Origin: Solibaculum_A intestinale
Lineage (GTDB): Bacteria > Bacillota > Clostridia > Oscillospirales > Acutalibacteraceae
Direction of reading: 5' to 3'
DNA: 64,000 nucleotides
Assembly: GCF_040096205.1 (NCBI RefSeq)
Contig: NZ_JBBMFD010000005.1
Coordinates: 74,305-138,304 of the forward strand
Shown here piece after piece: positions 33,995 to 43,461 of the stretch (positions are counted from its first letter, which is position 1; every line of letters starts with the position of its first letter). Below the pieces are notes generated by a model. It saw only the letters and a list, made by a program, of their open reading frames with translations, was not told the DNA's origin and did not search any database. A program made the position numbers and the translations under genes.

Positions 33995-34990
33995 ATGAAG
34001 GACTTTATGGATTTTTCAGGGGCCTTAGACGGTGAAGATCCCACCATATCGCAGGGAGCAGACAGCTTTACAACAGGGACGGATTACAACGGAGACGGCA
34101 TTATGGACGGGGAAGCAGTATATGAAGACCTGAATGGAGACGGCGTGTTCGATACCATTACCGCATCGGTAGATACAAATGGCGACGGGATCGTGGATTT
34201 TGTTTCTGTATATCAAGATACAAACGGCGATGGATTTACGGATTATTCTGCCACCCTTATGGACGTTGATACAAACGGGGATGGAATCGCGGACAGTGTG
34301 TTTTTTGGCGAAGACGCCAACGGCGACACTGTTTTTGAGACAACACAGATCATGGACGCGGAGGAATGGGCCATGTTTACCGGAAGTCCGGACAGCGGAT
34401 ATGTCCCGGTAGACGAAGGCGGAGGCTTTGACGCGGGATATGAGCAGTTTAATCCCGCGGAAACCGATATGTCCCAGGTAGTCGGAACTCCTGTTGCGGA
34501 CGAGCAGTGCTGGGATTATCAGGGAGAAAATGGTCCCTGTGCAATTTATGCGCAGGTAATGGCGTATGAAGGCATGACCGGACAGGACATTGACCCTCAA
34601 CAGATGATAGACGTCGCCACGGAGCAAGGGTGGTACGATGATGGAACCTCCATGGAGGATATGGACAAAATCTTGAATTATCTTGGCGCTGAAACAGAAA
34701 AAAGTTTTGGCGGAGATATGGAGGATCTTCATAACTGTCTGGAAAATGGCGGCAGGATTGTCGTAGCGGTGGACGGGAATGAAATCTGGTATGGAAATAC
34801 CGAAACCTATGCGCCGAACGATCCGAACCATGCGGTAGAGGTTATCGGAATCGACTATTCCAGCCCGGAGCCGATGGTTATTATCAATGATTCCGGCACG
34901 ATGGACGGACACGCGATCACAGTACCGGCTTCTCAGTTTATGGACGCCTGGGAAGACAGCGGTTACTACTATGTGGAGGCATACGCCTGA
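33995..34990 (+). CDS. Papain-like (C39-type) cysteine protease-fold protein with Ca-binding repeats
   Basis: In this 331-residue protein residues 30-115 hold six DxNGDGxxD-like loops starting at D30, D45, D60, D75, D92 and D107 (about 15-residue period; the last is degenerate). These are dockerin/EF-hand-type calcium sites. Residues ~165-330 look like a C39/papain-like fold: QGENGPCAIYAQ with Cys182, PNHAVEVIGIDY with His279, and VIINDSG with Asn298/Asp299, a plausible Cys-His-Asn/Asp triad. There is no N-terminal signal peptide, odd for calcium-repeat proteins. It is the first gene of the cassette. It may be a protease, peptidase-like effector or processing enzyme. Confidence 0.65.
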   Translation: MKDFMDFSGALDGEDPTISQGADSFTTGTDYNGDGIMDGEAVYEDLNGDGVFDTITASVDTNGDGIVDFVSVYQDTNGDGFTDYSATLMDVDTNGDGIADSVFFGEDANGDTVFETTQIMDAEEWAMFTGSPDSGYVPVDEGGGFDAGYEQFNPAETDMSQVVGTPVADEQCWDYQGENGPCAIYAQVMAYEGMTGQDIDPQQMIDVATEQGWYDDGTSMEDMDKILNYLGAETEKSFGGDMEDLHNCLENGGRIVVAVDGNEIWYGNTETYAPNDPNHAVEVIGIDYSSPEPMVIINDSGTMDGHAITVPASQFMDAWEDSGYYYVEAYA

Positions 34991-35040
34991 TCCGGACGGA
35001 TGGAGGAATATCAAGAACAATAGAGCAGGAGGATGAAACG

Positions 35041-35562
35041 ATGCTTTCAATACAGGAGTTTTTAAAGAAAATCAATACAGGCAGCGCCGTCCGTGAAAAT
35101 ATCCCGATGGGGCTGGGAATGGGATTCCCGGTACTCAATATTACAGGGGACCGGCTTTTAGTTTCCGTTTTTTACTATCGTTCCGTGCTGCGGCCAAATG
35201 ACCAGACTTTGCTGATGCCGCCGGAATATAAGCTCACATTGGACTATCCGAGCGGGAAACTGACATCGTTTGAAAACCTTCGGTTGGATCCCCGGTATGC
35301 AAAGGTGAATTTTGATAAGCCGGTGGGGATATTCCGGCATGAAGCAATCAAACATTTGGATCGGGATGGATACAAAAAAGCGAAAGAAGATTTATATGAC
35401 GCGCTGAACCGCTTAATCGCGTTTTTAGGGGATGAGGGCGAGTTTACGAAAGAAGATGAGGAAAAACTGTCAGGACTTTATACCATGATGACAGAACCGT
35501 CCTTACATCCATTCTATAGATCCCTTTCCCCCCAGTTCTTTGAACGGTATATCGAGCAATAA
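35041..35562 (+). CDS. Hypothetical protein of the dynamin cassette (173 aa)
   Basis: AGCAGGAGG lies upstream of ATG 35041. It is a soluble alpha/beta protein (LGMGFPVLNITGDRLLVSVFYYRSVLRPNDQTLLMPPEYKLTLDYPSGKL, then helical KKAKEDLYDALNRLIAFLGDEGEF). The family is not recognised. The next gene's GTG follows 14 bp after its stop, so it is co-translated with the first dynamin gene and may be an adaptor. Confidence 0.55.
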   Translation: MLSIQEFLKKINTGSAVRENIPMGLGMGFPVLNITGDRLLVSVFYYRSVLRPNDQTLLMPPEYKLTLDYPSGKLTSFENLRLDPRYAKVNFDKPVGIFRHEAIKHLDRDGYKKAKEDLYDALNRLIAFLGDEGEFTKEDEEKLSGLYTMMTEPSLHPFYRSLSPQFFERYIEQ

Positions 35563-35576
35563 AGGAGGCGGAAGCT

Positions 35577-37436
35577 GTGTTTCTCAAAAATAAAAACTTT
35601 TTCAATGATCCGGCCCCTTTGAAAGAGAGCACGGAGAAAAGGACGGATATACAAGAAAATAGAGAGTTTTCCGTGAGGGAGCCAGAGCACAGGGAAAATG
35701 TAAATCTCAGCTTCTATGACGAAGCTTTTATGGCGCGGCTTCAGAAGCTGGAAGGATATTGCCGTGAAGCCGGCAGGAAGGACTTGTTGGAACAGTTAGC
35801 TTCTATCAGAGCGTACTTGGCGTCGGAAAAATTCAGTGTGGCGGTAGTCGGTGAATTTAACCGGGGAAAAAGCACCCTGGTCAACCGGTTAATCGAACAG
35901 GATATCATCCCGACCAGCGATATCCCGACAACCGCCCTTCCGATTTACATATCCGGCGGAGAGCAGGAAAGCCTTGTTTTAAAGACTGCGAATGGGCAGA
36001 AGCGGTACCAGATCGAGGAAAAGAGCTGGGAAGCCATTGAAGAGGAACGGAAAAAATTCGCCGGGGCCAAAGGTGAAATCCTTTTAAAACGAAACTGCAG
36101 CCTCTTGATAGAGAACGATCTGGAAATCATTGATACCCCCGGCGTCAACTCTCAAATTCGCGGTGACCTCAGTATGGCGGAGCAGGCATTGAGCGGATGT
36201 GACTGTGCTATTTTGCCAATGGCCGCCATAGCTGCATTCAGCGAATCGGAAAAGCTGTTTCTTCAGGAACGGATCCTGATGAAGAAAGTCCCGCGCATTA
36301 TGGTGGTTTTGACCAAGCTGGATCTTGTGGACGAAAAGCAGCGGTTAAGTGTTGTAGAATCCGTGCAAAGAAAACTGGAAGCTATGGAAACCGAAATCCC
36401 GCTTTACCTGTCTGCGGAAAACATGGTGGAAGGATGGGAAGATCGCTCTGGGACAGAAGCAATCCGGAAACAGATTCTTGCATGGCTGCATGAGTCTTCC
36501 CATATCCAGCTAAAAAAAGAGAGGGCCAGCCAGGAAATGAAGGCTGTTTCCTCAGACTTGGCGGCGGTCTATCAGTGCCAGCTGGATATTATCGAGGAAA
36601 AGGAAGAAAAGCGGAAGGAAACAGCGGAACAGAGCAAACAGAAGCTGCTCCGCAGCGCACAAATCCAGTGGGATGCCTTGGAAATCGATATGCTGAACCG
36701 CTGCAACCAGAATTTTGAGTGGATCCGCAGCATGACGGAGGAACGGCAGCAGGACGTCATAGAAAAACTGACGTTAGAGCTTTCCCATGTGACGAATCCA
36801 AAAGATTGGTGGGAGAAGGACTACCCATACCGGATCAAGATGGAAATGATCTCCTTGGGAAATGTTCTGGAAAACAATCTTCAGGGCTTCTATACCCGCG
36901 ACGTCAACTGGCTGAACCATCTCCTGCAGGAGAAATACAGTTCCGCTGTCCCGCCCCAGAACCAGCGGATTGCGGAGAAAAATATCTTTCGCGCCCCGAT
37001 GGAGCAGCAAGCGGTTGAACTGGAGGATATGAAACGCTCCCGGCTGATTTCCCGCGTGGGGACGGGTGTTGCTACGGTAGGAGGATACCTGATAGGCGGA
37101 CTAATCGGGCTGTCGCCCATTGGGATGGCCGTAGGTATCGGCGGCGGTATCCTCTCCGAGGTCTTTATGAATAAACGGGTGGAATCGCAGAAACGGGAAC
37201 TTACAAGGATTATCCGTGAGGAACTGCCGGGCGTTTTCAGCAGCAGTATTGAAACTGTTGAGAGAAATATCCGGGATGTTTATATTTCAACGATCCGTAC
37301 AATGAAACAGACCTGTTCAGATTGGGTAAAGGTGAAATGCGATGCCATTGACGCAGCGCAGAAGCAGGCGGACGATCCGAAGCGCGAAGAGGCTGTCCGC
37401 CGGAAACTTGCCGAACTGAGGGAAATCGGCATATAG
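35577..37436 (+). CDS. Dynamin-like GTPase 1
   Basis: This 619-residue protein starts at GTG 35577 (AAAGGAGG, spacing 8). G1 GEFNRGKS (92-99), G2 Thr in IPTTALP (~118-119), G3 DTPG (186-189) and G4 TKLD (246-249) are complete. A helical stalk with a coiled coil (~310-380) follows. A Gly-rich hydrophobic segment (~493-530, GGYLIGGLIGLSPIGMAVGIGGGIL) could enter membrane, as the paddle of bacterial dynamins does. Such GTPases remodel or seal membranes, and some protect against phage or toxin damage. It is the first of three unlike copies. Confidence 0.9.
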   Translation: MFLKNKNFFNDPAPLKESTEKRTDIQENREFSVREPEHRENVNLSFYDEAFMARLQKLEGYCREAGRKDLLEQLASIRAYLASEKFSVAVVGEFNRGKSTLVNRLIEQDIIPTSDIPTTALPIYISGGEQESLVLKTANGQKRYQIEEKSWEAIEEERKKFAGAKGEILLKRNCSLLIENDLEIIDTPGVNSQIRGDLSMAEQALSGCDCAILPMAAIAAFSESEKLFLQERILMKKVPRIMVVLTKLDLVDEKQRLSVVESVQRKLEAMETEIPLYLSAENMVEGWEDRSGTEAIRKQILAWLHESSHIQLKKERASQEMKAVSSDLAAVYQCQLDIIEEKEEKRKETAEQSKQKLLRSAQIQWDALEIDMLNRCNQNFEWIRSMTEERQQDVIEKLTLELSHVTNPKDWWEKDYPYRIKMEMISLGNVLENNLQGFYTRDVNWLNHLLQEKYSSAVPPQNQRIAEKNIFRAPMEQQAVELEDMKRSRLISRVGTGVATVGGYLIGGLIGLSPIGMAVGIGGGILSEVFMNKRVESQKRELTRIIREELPGVFSSSIETVERNIRDVYISTIRTMKQTCSDWVKVKCDAIDAAQKQADDPKREEAVRRKLAELREIGI

Positions 37437-37472
37437 CGTCAGCAAAAGATATAAAAGTAGGAGGAAAATACA

Positions 37473-39491
37473 ATGACGAACGATCAACTCAAAGAGTTTG
37501 TGGCAAGGCAAAAGCGTCTGACCGGAATTATCCAGGAGGCTTCCGGTCTGGTGCAGAAACTGGATATGGAGCATTGCGCCCAGACGCTGCAGCAGCTGCG
37601 GCAGAAGATTTCATCGGATACCTTCAAGATCATGGTAATGGGGAATTTCAAAAACGGCAAAAGCACATTTATCAATGCGCTTCTCGGCCAGGAAATCCTG
37701 CCGGCTTATGCCGTGCCGACCACCGCGATTATCAATGAGATCAAATATGGTGAAAAGCCGAAAGCGGTCCTGCATTTTTTGAATCCGCTGCCGGAAAAAA
37801 TGTACGACGGGATCCCTGAGAAAGCGCTTACCCACATGCGGCGGTTTAAAATGAAGGATGTCCCCCCGATTGAGATGCCGGTGGATGAAATTGAGGATTT
37901 TGTCGTTATCCCTATGGGGATGGAGCATAAAGAGGCGATCAAACAAAGCCCCTTTGAAAAGGTGGAGCTGTTCTGGCCGTTGGACCTGCTCAAGGACGGC
38001 GTGGAGATTGTGGATTCTCCCGGATTGAATGAAAACCCGGTGCGTACCCAAGTTACAATGGAATACCTGAGCAAAGCGGACGCCATTATCTTCGTATTCA
38101 GCGCTTTGGCAATGGGTTCTGCGGGAGAGATTGCATACATAGACGATACGTTGCGGAAAAACGGTTTTGGGGAACAGAGCCTGTTCTGCGTGGTAAACCG
38201 CTTTGATCAGCTGACCAGCGAACGGGAACAGCAGCGCCTGCGCAAATTCTCAGACAACCTGTTGGCGCCTTATACAAAACATATTTATTACACATCGGCC
38301 TATAAGGGGCTGATGGGGCAGATGCAAAGCAATCCGGCCATGCTGGAGGAATCCAAAATTCCTGCCGTAGAGACAGCTTTGGCGGACTATCTGGCTAACG
38401 AGCGCGGAAGAATCAAGCTGGCGACGCCGGCCCGGGAACTGGTCCGCGTGATTCGGCAGGATGCGCTGGAAACAATAATCCCGCAGCGGCGCAATGCGTT
38501 GTCTACGGATTTGGACGTACTGAAGCAGCGGTACAGCGAGGCGCAGCCGGAAATTGAAAAGCTCAAGCAACAGAAGGATCTGATCACCAGCCGAACGGAG
38601 GCATTTATCGCAAACTTGATTCCGGACATACGTCGGAGCGCCGTCAATTACTTTAATAACCTCCCGGGGCAAATCCGCGTATGGGTTGAGGAATATGAAC
38701 CGGAAACAAAGGTTTCTGCTCTGCATCCGAAGCGAGATGCGGAGGCATTGTCGGACGAGCTTGTGAGCTTTGTGCAGAATAAAATAGACAGCGAGACAAG
38801 AGAGTGGCTGTCCGGACCATTTACCAATTTGGTCAATGATAAAGTAGAATCCTTGAAGGATTCTCTCGAAGGCCGTTTGGAAGAATTTTTTGTTTCACTG
38901 GATCAGGTTAAGGTGAACGTAACAGGTTCTCACAATATCGATACAGAAGATATTCCAGTTTGGAAGCGCGTTGTCGCAGCTGGCGGTGGTATTCTGATCG
39001 GTGATGTGGGCGTGGCAGCTTTGGGTGCTACAACGGGACTTTCTTCGGAATTTGCGAAAGGCATTGCCTTGCAACTTGGCGCTTATATTGGGCTGGCTAT
39101 CCTGGGCATTTTGAATCCGTTTACGATTATTGCGGTAATTGCAGCTTCCGTTATCCGGGGCGGGCTCAAAGTATCTGAAAAAGCTGTGAAAAATGCTAAG
39201 GAACAGGTGGCCGCGACGTTCTGCGAAGAAATCAGTGGGAAAAGCATGCAGTTGGTCGATACCGTTGTAAGCGGAGCGACAGAGAATTTCGATAAAATCA
39301 AGGATATCATCTCCAAATCTATGGACGTAGAAATCGGAGAGATGCAGAAGCAGCTGGAAGGCATTATCCGCGATATGGAGCAAGGCAAGGAAGTTGTCCA
39401 GCAGAAGTCGGAGCAGCTCTCCGAATATGAAAAACAGCTGAAGGGAACGGCGGAGAATCTCGATACCTTCATTTTTGAGCTGCTGAAATAG
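37473..39491 (+). CDS. Dynamin-like GTPase 2
   Basis: This 672-residue protein starts behind AGGAGG. G1 GNFKNGKS (57-64), G2 VPTTA (~81-85), G3 DSPG (181-184) and G4 NRFD (242-245). A long helical region follows, then two hydrophobic stretches (~490-555: GGGILIGDVGVAALGATTG and IGLAILGILNPFTIIAVIAASV), then a C-terminal coiled coil (EIGEMQKQLEGIIRDMEQGKEVV). The paddle is longer than in the other two copies. Bacterial dynamins often work as hetero-pairs, so three different copies in one operon suggest a hetero-oligomer. Confidence 0.9.
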   Translation: MTNDQLKEFVARQKRLTGIIQEASGLVQKLDMEHCAQTLQQLRQKISSDTFKIMVMGNFKNGKSTFINALLGQEILPAYAVPTTAIINEIKYGEKPKAVLHFLNPLPEKMYDGIPEKALTHMRRFKMKDVPPIEMPVDEIEDFVVIPMGMEHKEAIKQSPFEKVELFWPLDLLKDGVEIVDSPGLNENPVRTQVTMEYLSKADAIIFVFSALAMGSAGEIAYIDDTLRKNGFGEQSLFCVVNRFDQLTSEREQQRLRKFSDNLLAPYTKHIYYTSAYKGLMGQMQSNPAMLEESKIPAVETALADYLANERGRIKLATPARELVRVIRQDALETIIPQRRNALSTDLDVLKQRYSEAQPEIEKLKQQKDLITSRTEAFIANLIPDIRRSAVNYFNNLPGQIRVWVEEYEPETKVSALHPKRDAEALSDELVSFVQNKIDSETREWLSGPFTNLVNDKVESLKDSLEGRLEEFFVSLDQVKVNVTGSHNIDTEDIPVWKRVVAAGGGILIGDVGVAALGATTGLSSEFAKGIALQLGAYIGLAILGILNPFTIIAVIAASVIRGGLKVSEKAVKNAKEQVAATFCEEISGKSMQLVDTVVSGATENFDKIKDIISKSMDVEIGEMQKQLEGIIRDMEQGKEVVQQKSEQLSEYEKQLKGTAENLDTFIFELLK

Positions 39492-39532
39492 TGCATGCTG
39501 AAATTCGGAAGGGGAAGAGGTTGGCGGCGAAC

Positions 39533-39700
39533 ATGATTTTTCAGGCAGAAGAGATTGACGTCCCTGTTAATTGGGACAGTTTGCTAAACTGTTTGGAGCA
39601 GATGAAAAAGGTCTCTTCCTTCCAAGCGCTTTTTGTTGAAGGATATTTCCCCTTTGGAAGTGTTCCTTCAGGTGGCGAGGGGAAATGCTTGTTTGAATGA
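39533..39700 (+). CDS. Small hypothetical protein between dynamin genes (55 aa)
   Basis: ATG 39533 is used; a GTG at 39491 in the same frame overlaps the previous stop and would give 69 residues. The peptide (IFQAEEIDVPVNWDSLLNCLEQMKKVSSFQALFVEGYFPF) has no known family. Its DNA contains inverted repeats (ATTTCCCCT 39645-39653 with AGGGGAAAT 39678-39686), which might influence the downstream message. Confidence 0.35.
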   Translation: MIFQAEEIDVPVNWDSLLNCLEQMKKVSSFQALFVEGYFPFGSVPSGGEGKCLFE

Positions 39701-39742
39701 TGCGCTTGAGAATATACGGAGTCAGCAGGAGAGAAAACGAAA

Positions 39743-41710
39743 ATGAAAGCACATATATGCACAACAGAGAACACGGCGGCTGTATCCCTTGATTTCAGGA
39801 CGCAGCAAATGATTCAAATGGCGGATATTGACGGACATATTCAATTTATGAAAACGCTTATGAAGAAGTATGAGTTCCCATGGAAGCAAAGGGAGCAGCT
39901 TCAGGCAGAGTTGAAAAAAATCCAGGTCCGTCAGAACGAAAAGACATTGAATATGGCGGTAATTGGTGAATTTTCTTCCGGTAAGAGTAGTTTTATCAAC
40001 GCCCTTCTGCGGGAAAACCTGTTGGAAACAGACGCAATACAAGGGACAACTGTGGCCTCTACCTTGATTGGCTACAGCCCGGAAAGGATTTTCCGTACCT
40101 GTGGGAAAGGCGGAAGAGGAAAACAGACACGAAAAACGGAAAGCTCAGCGGCATTGGCGAAACTTCTTGCAGCATATACCTCTGGTGATCGGAAAGATGA
40201 AAATGTGCAGCATCTTGAGGTGGGCTACCCTTCTGATTTTTTGCAGCAGGGCATCTGTATTATTGATACGCCGGGAACCAATTCGCTGGAGCAGTGGCAT
40301 GAGGACGTCACAAAGGAAGCAATCCGGGAACAGGCGGATGCCTGTATTATCCTTACCAGTGCGGAAAAACCATTCCCGGAAAGCTTCTGCCGCTTTTTGG
40401 AGGATAACCTGCAGGATGTTTTGCAAACCTGTGTTTTCGTGGTGACTAAAATAGATTTAATCCCGCCGAAGCAGCAAGCCAGACAACTGGAGTATATCCG
40501 AAAAGTCCTGGAAGAAAAGCTGTCTGTTCATGATCCGTTGATATTGCCTTATTCGGCGCTGCCGGTCATAAATGGAACCGGAACAGAATATATTGAGGGA
40601 AACCGTGAAACAGAAGAAAGAATCCTGAAGTTTTTGCAGGAACAGAGAATCCGGATCCAGTTGCAGCGGTGCATGGCCCTGTCAGAGAACGCAATGGGAC
40701 GCCTGAAAGAAAGCATGGAACAGGTCTCTTCGCAGCAGAAACAGCGGCATGACCAACTTATGCAGGCCATTACGACAGACCTGCAGAGCTTTGTCACGAG
40801 AAAGAAATCGGAAATCAGTTTGACCTATCAAGAAGATGCAAATATAAAAGCGCAGGAATTCAACAAAAAGCTCGACGGCTGGATTGGGTATCGAAAGAAA
40901 AAGGTTTACGAAGCATTCGAAGAACCCACAACAGAAAGCGATATACGGGTCTTTTTACAGACAAAACTGAATCCTTTATTAGAGGAAAAGAAGTCGGAAA
41001 TCTTGAAAAATGTCGGCATATCCACAGAGAACTCCTCGAATTATTTGAGTGAGATACAGTCAATAGCGGAAGGGCATTGCAGACGTTTTGAGGCGGATTT
41101 TAAAAAAGAATACCGGCAGTTGGAATTGCTTGCACACGACTTGGTGAAGGATGTGGATAAAAGCGTCCGCTTGGATGAATCTTTAATGACAAATGTGCAG
41201 GCTAACACGGCCATCCGTCAAAAGGTCGAGGCCAACGTCAAACAGGAAAACCGTGGCTTTCTGGGATATGCGGGTGCGGGAGCGGCAGCCGGGGCTGCGA
41301 TTGGTTCAGTTGTCCCGATTATTGGAACAACTGCGGGAGCTGTTATTGGTGCCGTTGCCGGCTTTATACGGTTTAACAAAAAATCAGATGATTCATCCAG
41401 AGGAGCGGCCTTCCGCAATCAGGTAGCTGGTGATGTCAACGCAGTTGTAGAGCAGTATTTCAGAAGCTTGAAAGATAGTGTGATGCAGTTTTTTAATCAA
41501 AATATAGCAAATTGCTGGATGCAGGTCGAGCGTGTTATGGATCAGTATCTCACACAGTATACTGGTATAGTCTGTGAAATGAGAAAACGCGATCAGAAAG
41601 CTCAGGAGGAAGCCGCTATAAAGATTAGGGCGATTCAAAACGACGTTGATTTAACGCAGCAGCAATTGGAACAGATCCGGTCAGTGAGAGAAAAATTCAG
41701 CCGACTGTGA
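39743..41710 (+). CDS. Dynamin-like GTPase 3
   Basis: In this 655-residue protein the motifs are G1 GEFSSGKS (75-82), G2 GTTV (~101-104), G3 DTPG (175-178) and G4 TKID (235-238). A helical stalk spans ~300-500. A Gly/Ala-zipper hydrophobic hairpin (~510-545: GYAGAGAAAGAAIGSVVPIIGTTAGAVIGAVAG) is the likely membrane paddle. A C-terminal coiled coil follows. The start is ATG 39743, with GGAGAG upstream. Sequence similarity to copies 1 and 2 is confined to the GTPase motifs, so the three copies are old paralogues rather than a recent duplication. Confidence 0.9.
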   Translation: MKAHICTTENTAAVSLDFRTQQMIQMADIDGHIQFMKTLMKKYEFPWKQREQLQAELKKIQVRQNEKTLNMAVIGEFSSGKSSFINALLRENLLETDAIQGTTVASTLIGYSPERIFRTCGKGGRGKQTRKTESSAALAKLLAAYTSGDRKDENVQHLEVGYPSDFLQQGICIIDTPGTNSLEQWHEDVTKEAIREQADACIILTSAEKPFPESFCRFLEDNLQDVLQTCVFVVTKIDLIPPKQQARQLEYIRKVLEEKLSVHDPLILPYSALPVINGTGTEYIEGNRETEERILKFLQEQRIRIQLQRCMALSENAMGRLKESMEQVSSQQKQRHDQLMQAITTDLQSFVTRKKSEISLTYQEDANIKAQEFNKKLDGWIGYRKKKVYEAFEEPTTESDIRVFLQTKLNPLLEEKKSEILKNVGISTENSSNYLSEIQSIAEGHCRRFEADFKKEYRQLELLAHDLVKDVDKSVRLDESLMTNVQANTAIRQKVEANVKQENRGFLGYAGAGAAAGAAIGSVVPIIGTTAGAVIGAVAGFIRFNKKSDDSSRGAAFRNQVAGDVNAVVEQYFRSLKDSVMQFFNQNIANCWMQVERVMDQYLTQYTGIVCEMRKRDQKAQEEAAIKIRAIQNDVDLTQQQLEQIRSVREKFSRL

Positions 41711-41729
41711 GAGAAAGGAGTAAAGTGAT

Positions 41730-42257
41730 ATGGATACAATCCGGGAATTTGATTCCGTATGGAAAAAGTTTATGGTGATGTGTCGGGCAAAGCTGATGGA
41801 AAAAAGTAAACAATGCGTGTTGAGTTGCGCTGCGGCGGAGATGTCGGTTCAGGACGCAGCCTCCATGTGGTTCGATTCATATGACGCATGTGGCCAGTGG
41901 CTGAAACGGTTGGAGAAGGATGAACCACAAGCAGCAAAGAAAGTCAGAACGATTTTACAGGAAATCAAGCTGGAGGAAGTCCCTGCCAAAAAAGGCTTTC
42001 CGGAACTTGGAGTAATCGGAATCGCCGCAGGCGGAGCGGCGGCTGGCGCTGGCGTCGGGGCGTGGATTCTTCATTTAGGAACATGGGGAACCCTTTTGTC
42101 GGCGGCAATTCCTGCGGTGGCTTTGTATCCGGCGATGAAAGGCTATCAAAAAAACGAAAAGGAAAAAGCAGAAAAAGAAGGAATTACAAAATATCTGGAA
42201 CAGCTTTCCCTTATCCGGGAAGAAATTGAAGGGGCGTTGAATTGTTCTGCCTGCTAA
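41730..42257 (+). CDS. Small membrane protein with Gly-zipper (175 aa)
   Basis: GAAAGGAG precedes ATG 41730. The N-terminal ~85 residues are helical. Residues ~90-140 hold two hydrophobic segments rich in Gly/Ala (GVIGIAAGGAAAGAGVGAWIL, LLSAAIPAVALYPAM), echoing the paddles of the adjacent dynamins. A charged C-terminal helix follows. It may be a membrane partner of the dynamins (inference). It starts 19 bp after dynamin 3. Confidence 0.6.
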   Translation: MDTIREFDSVWKKFMVMCRAKLMEKSKQCVLSCAAAEMSVQDAASMWFDSYDACGQWLKRLEKDEPQAAKKVRTILQEIKLEEVPAKKGFPELGVIGIAAGGAAAGAGVGAWILHLGTWGTLLSAAIPAVALYPAMKGYQKNEKEKAEKEGITKYLEQLSLIREEIEGALNCSAC

Positions 42258-42279
42258 GTGTCCAGCCAAACAAAATAGA

Positions 42280-42322
42280 AACGGCCCGGTCTGCCTTATG
42301 AAAGCTGCAGATTGGGCCGTTC
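42280..42322 (+). terminator. Hairpin, possible partial terminator inside the cassette
   Basis: AACGGCCC..TCTGC (42280-42294) pairs with GCAGA..GGGCCGTT (about 42307-42321). The tail is only moderately T-rich, so downstream genes may be transcribed at a lower level. Confidence 0.5.
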
Positions 42323-42368
42323 TTAAAACCTTATTTTTGATGTCAAAACGGAAAGGAAAAGGGACAAT

Positions 42369-42701
42369 ATGATCGATATCAAAATTTCAGTGAGCAATGT
42401 TGATTACGAAGCCGCTTTGGATACCCTGCTTCCCGTATTGCTGGAGCATTTGTCAAAAAAATCAGAAAATGCTTTTTTGTCTTCTATCTTATCGAAGACG
42501 AAAGGGGTCTCCTCAATAGCGGCAAAGGCAGCGCTGAAGGCGCTTCCGCAGGATACAAGGGATGATCTTGCCGTGGCTTGTTTAAATCATTATAAGGAGG
42601 ACATTCAGCGATTGCTTACTGAAGCGTCGAAGCAAAAAGGTATTGCGCTGCAAATTGATGGAATCGATATTGCGGTTGCGCAGAGTTCTGAATCTGCGTA
42701 A
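42369..42701 (+). CDS. Hypothetical protein (110 aa)
   Basis: AAAGGAAAAGGG precedes ATG 42369. It is a helical soluble protein (YEAALDTLLPVLLEHLSKKSENAFLSSILSK; YKEDIQRLLTEASKQKGIALQIDGIDIAVAQ). The family is not recognised. It lies between the dynamin block and the HD gene, in the same direction. Confidence 0.55.
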   Translation: MIDIKISVSNVDYEAALDTLLPVLLEHLSKKSENAFLSSILSKTKGVSSIAAKAALKALPQDTRDDLAVACLNHYKEDIQRLLTEASKQKGIALQIDGIDIAVAQSSESA

Positions 42702-42766
42702 ATGGGAAATAGCCCAAAAAGTTATTTTACGGATAAAAAAGCGGAATTACTAAAGGAGGCAGCAAA

Positions 42767-43390
42767 GTGGAACGTACAGTTTTTAATGCAGACAAAATGT
42801 ATACCTATATCCGGGGATATGCTTCTGGAGCGGGAATGAAGCAAACGTTAAAGGCCCTTTCCTTCGCAAGGGAAAAGCATGAGGGACAAAAACGTAAAAA
42901 TGGGGATCCGTATCTTATACATCCGCTTATCATGGCCTGCAATGCGTTAAGCCTCGGAATTCAGGATGATAATGTCGTCGCCACGATTCTGCTGCATGAT
43001 GTCTGTGAGGATTGCGGTGTCAGCTTGTCGGAGCTGCCGGTAAACGATGTTGTGCGCCGGGGAGTGGAATTGATGACTTTTCAGGTAATGGAAGGCGAAA
43101 CCAAGGAAAGTGCGAAAATTCGGTATTATAATATGCTGCCGCAAAGCAAAGAAGCGCTCATTACAAAGCTGATTGACCGCTGCCACAATGTATCCAGCAT
43201 GGCCGGAACCTTTTCCGAGGAAAAATTGAAAGCATATATCGAAGAAACCAAACGGTTTGTATATCCTCTTTTACGCAAGGCAAAGCTGGCATATCCAGAT
43301 GAAGCCGATATCCTGTTTGTTCTGAAATACCATATGACCAGCGTAGTGAATTCTATAGAAGCAACAATACAAGCATATGAAAATCATTAG
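42767..43390 (+). CDS. RelA/SpoT-type HD hydrolase
   Basis: This 207-residue protein starts at GTG 42767 behind AAGGAGG. HD motifs are AREKHEGQKRKNGDPYLIHPLIMA (first His), LLHDVCED (HD plus ED) and KLIDRCHNV (D). This is the pattern of (p)ppGpp hydrolases (SpoT HD domain, small alarmone hydrolase/Mesh1-like). There is no synthetase domain. The expected reaction is removal of pyrophosphate from (p)ppGpp or a related nucleotide; the true substrate is unknown. In this cassette it may reset or respond to an alarmone or nucleotide signal. Confidence 0.8.
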   Translation: MERTVFNADKMYTYIRGYASGAGMKQTLKALSFAREKHEGQKRKNGDPYLIHPLIMACNALSLGIQDDNVVATILLHDVCEDCGVSLSELPVNDVVRRGVELMTFQVMEGETKESAKIRYYNMLPQSKEALITKLIDRCHNVSSMAGTFSEEKLKAYIEETKRFVYPLLRKAKLAYPDEADILFVLKYHMTSVVNSIEATIQAYENH

Positions 43391-43461
43391 GAGAGTAGTC
43401 GCTTACAGAAGAATTAGAATTATATTTCAGGACGAAAGGCCGGAAAGATAGGAGGAGTTTT

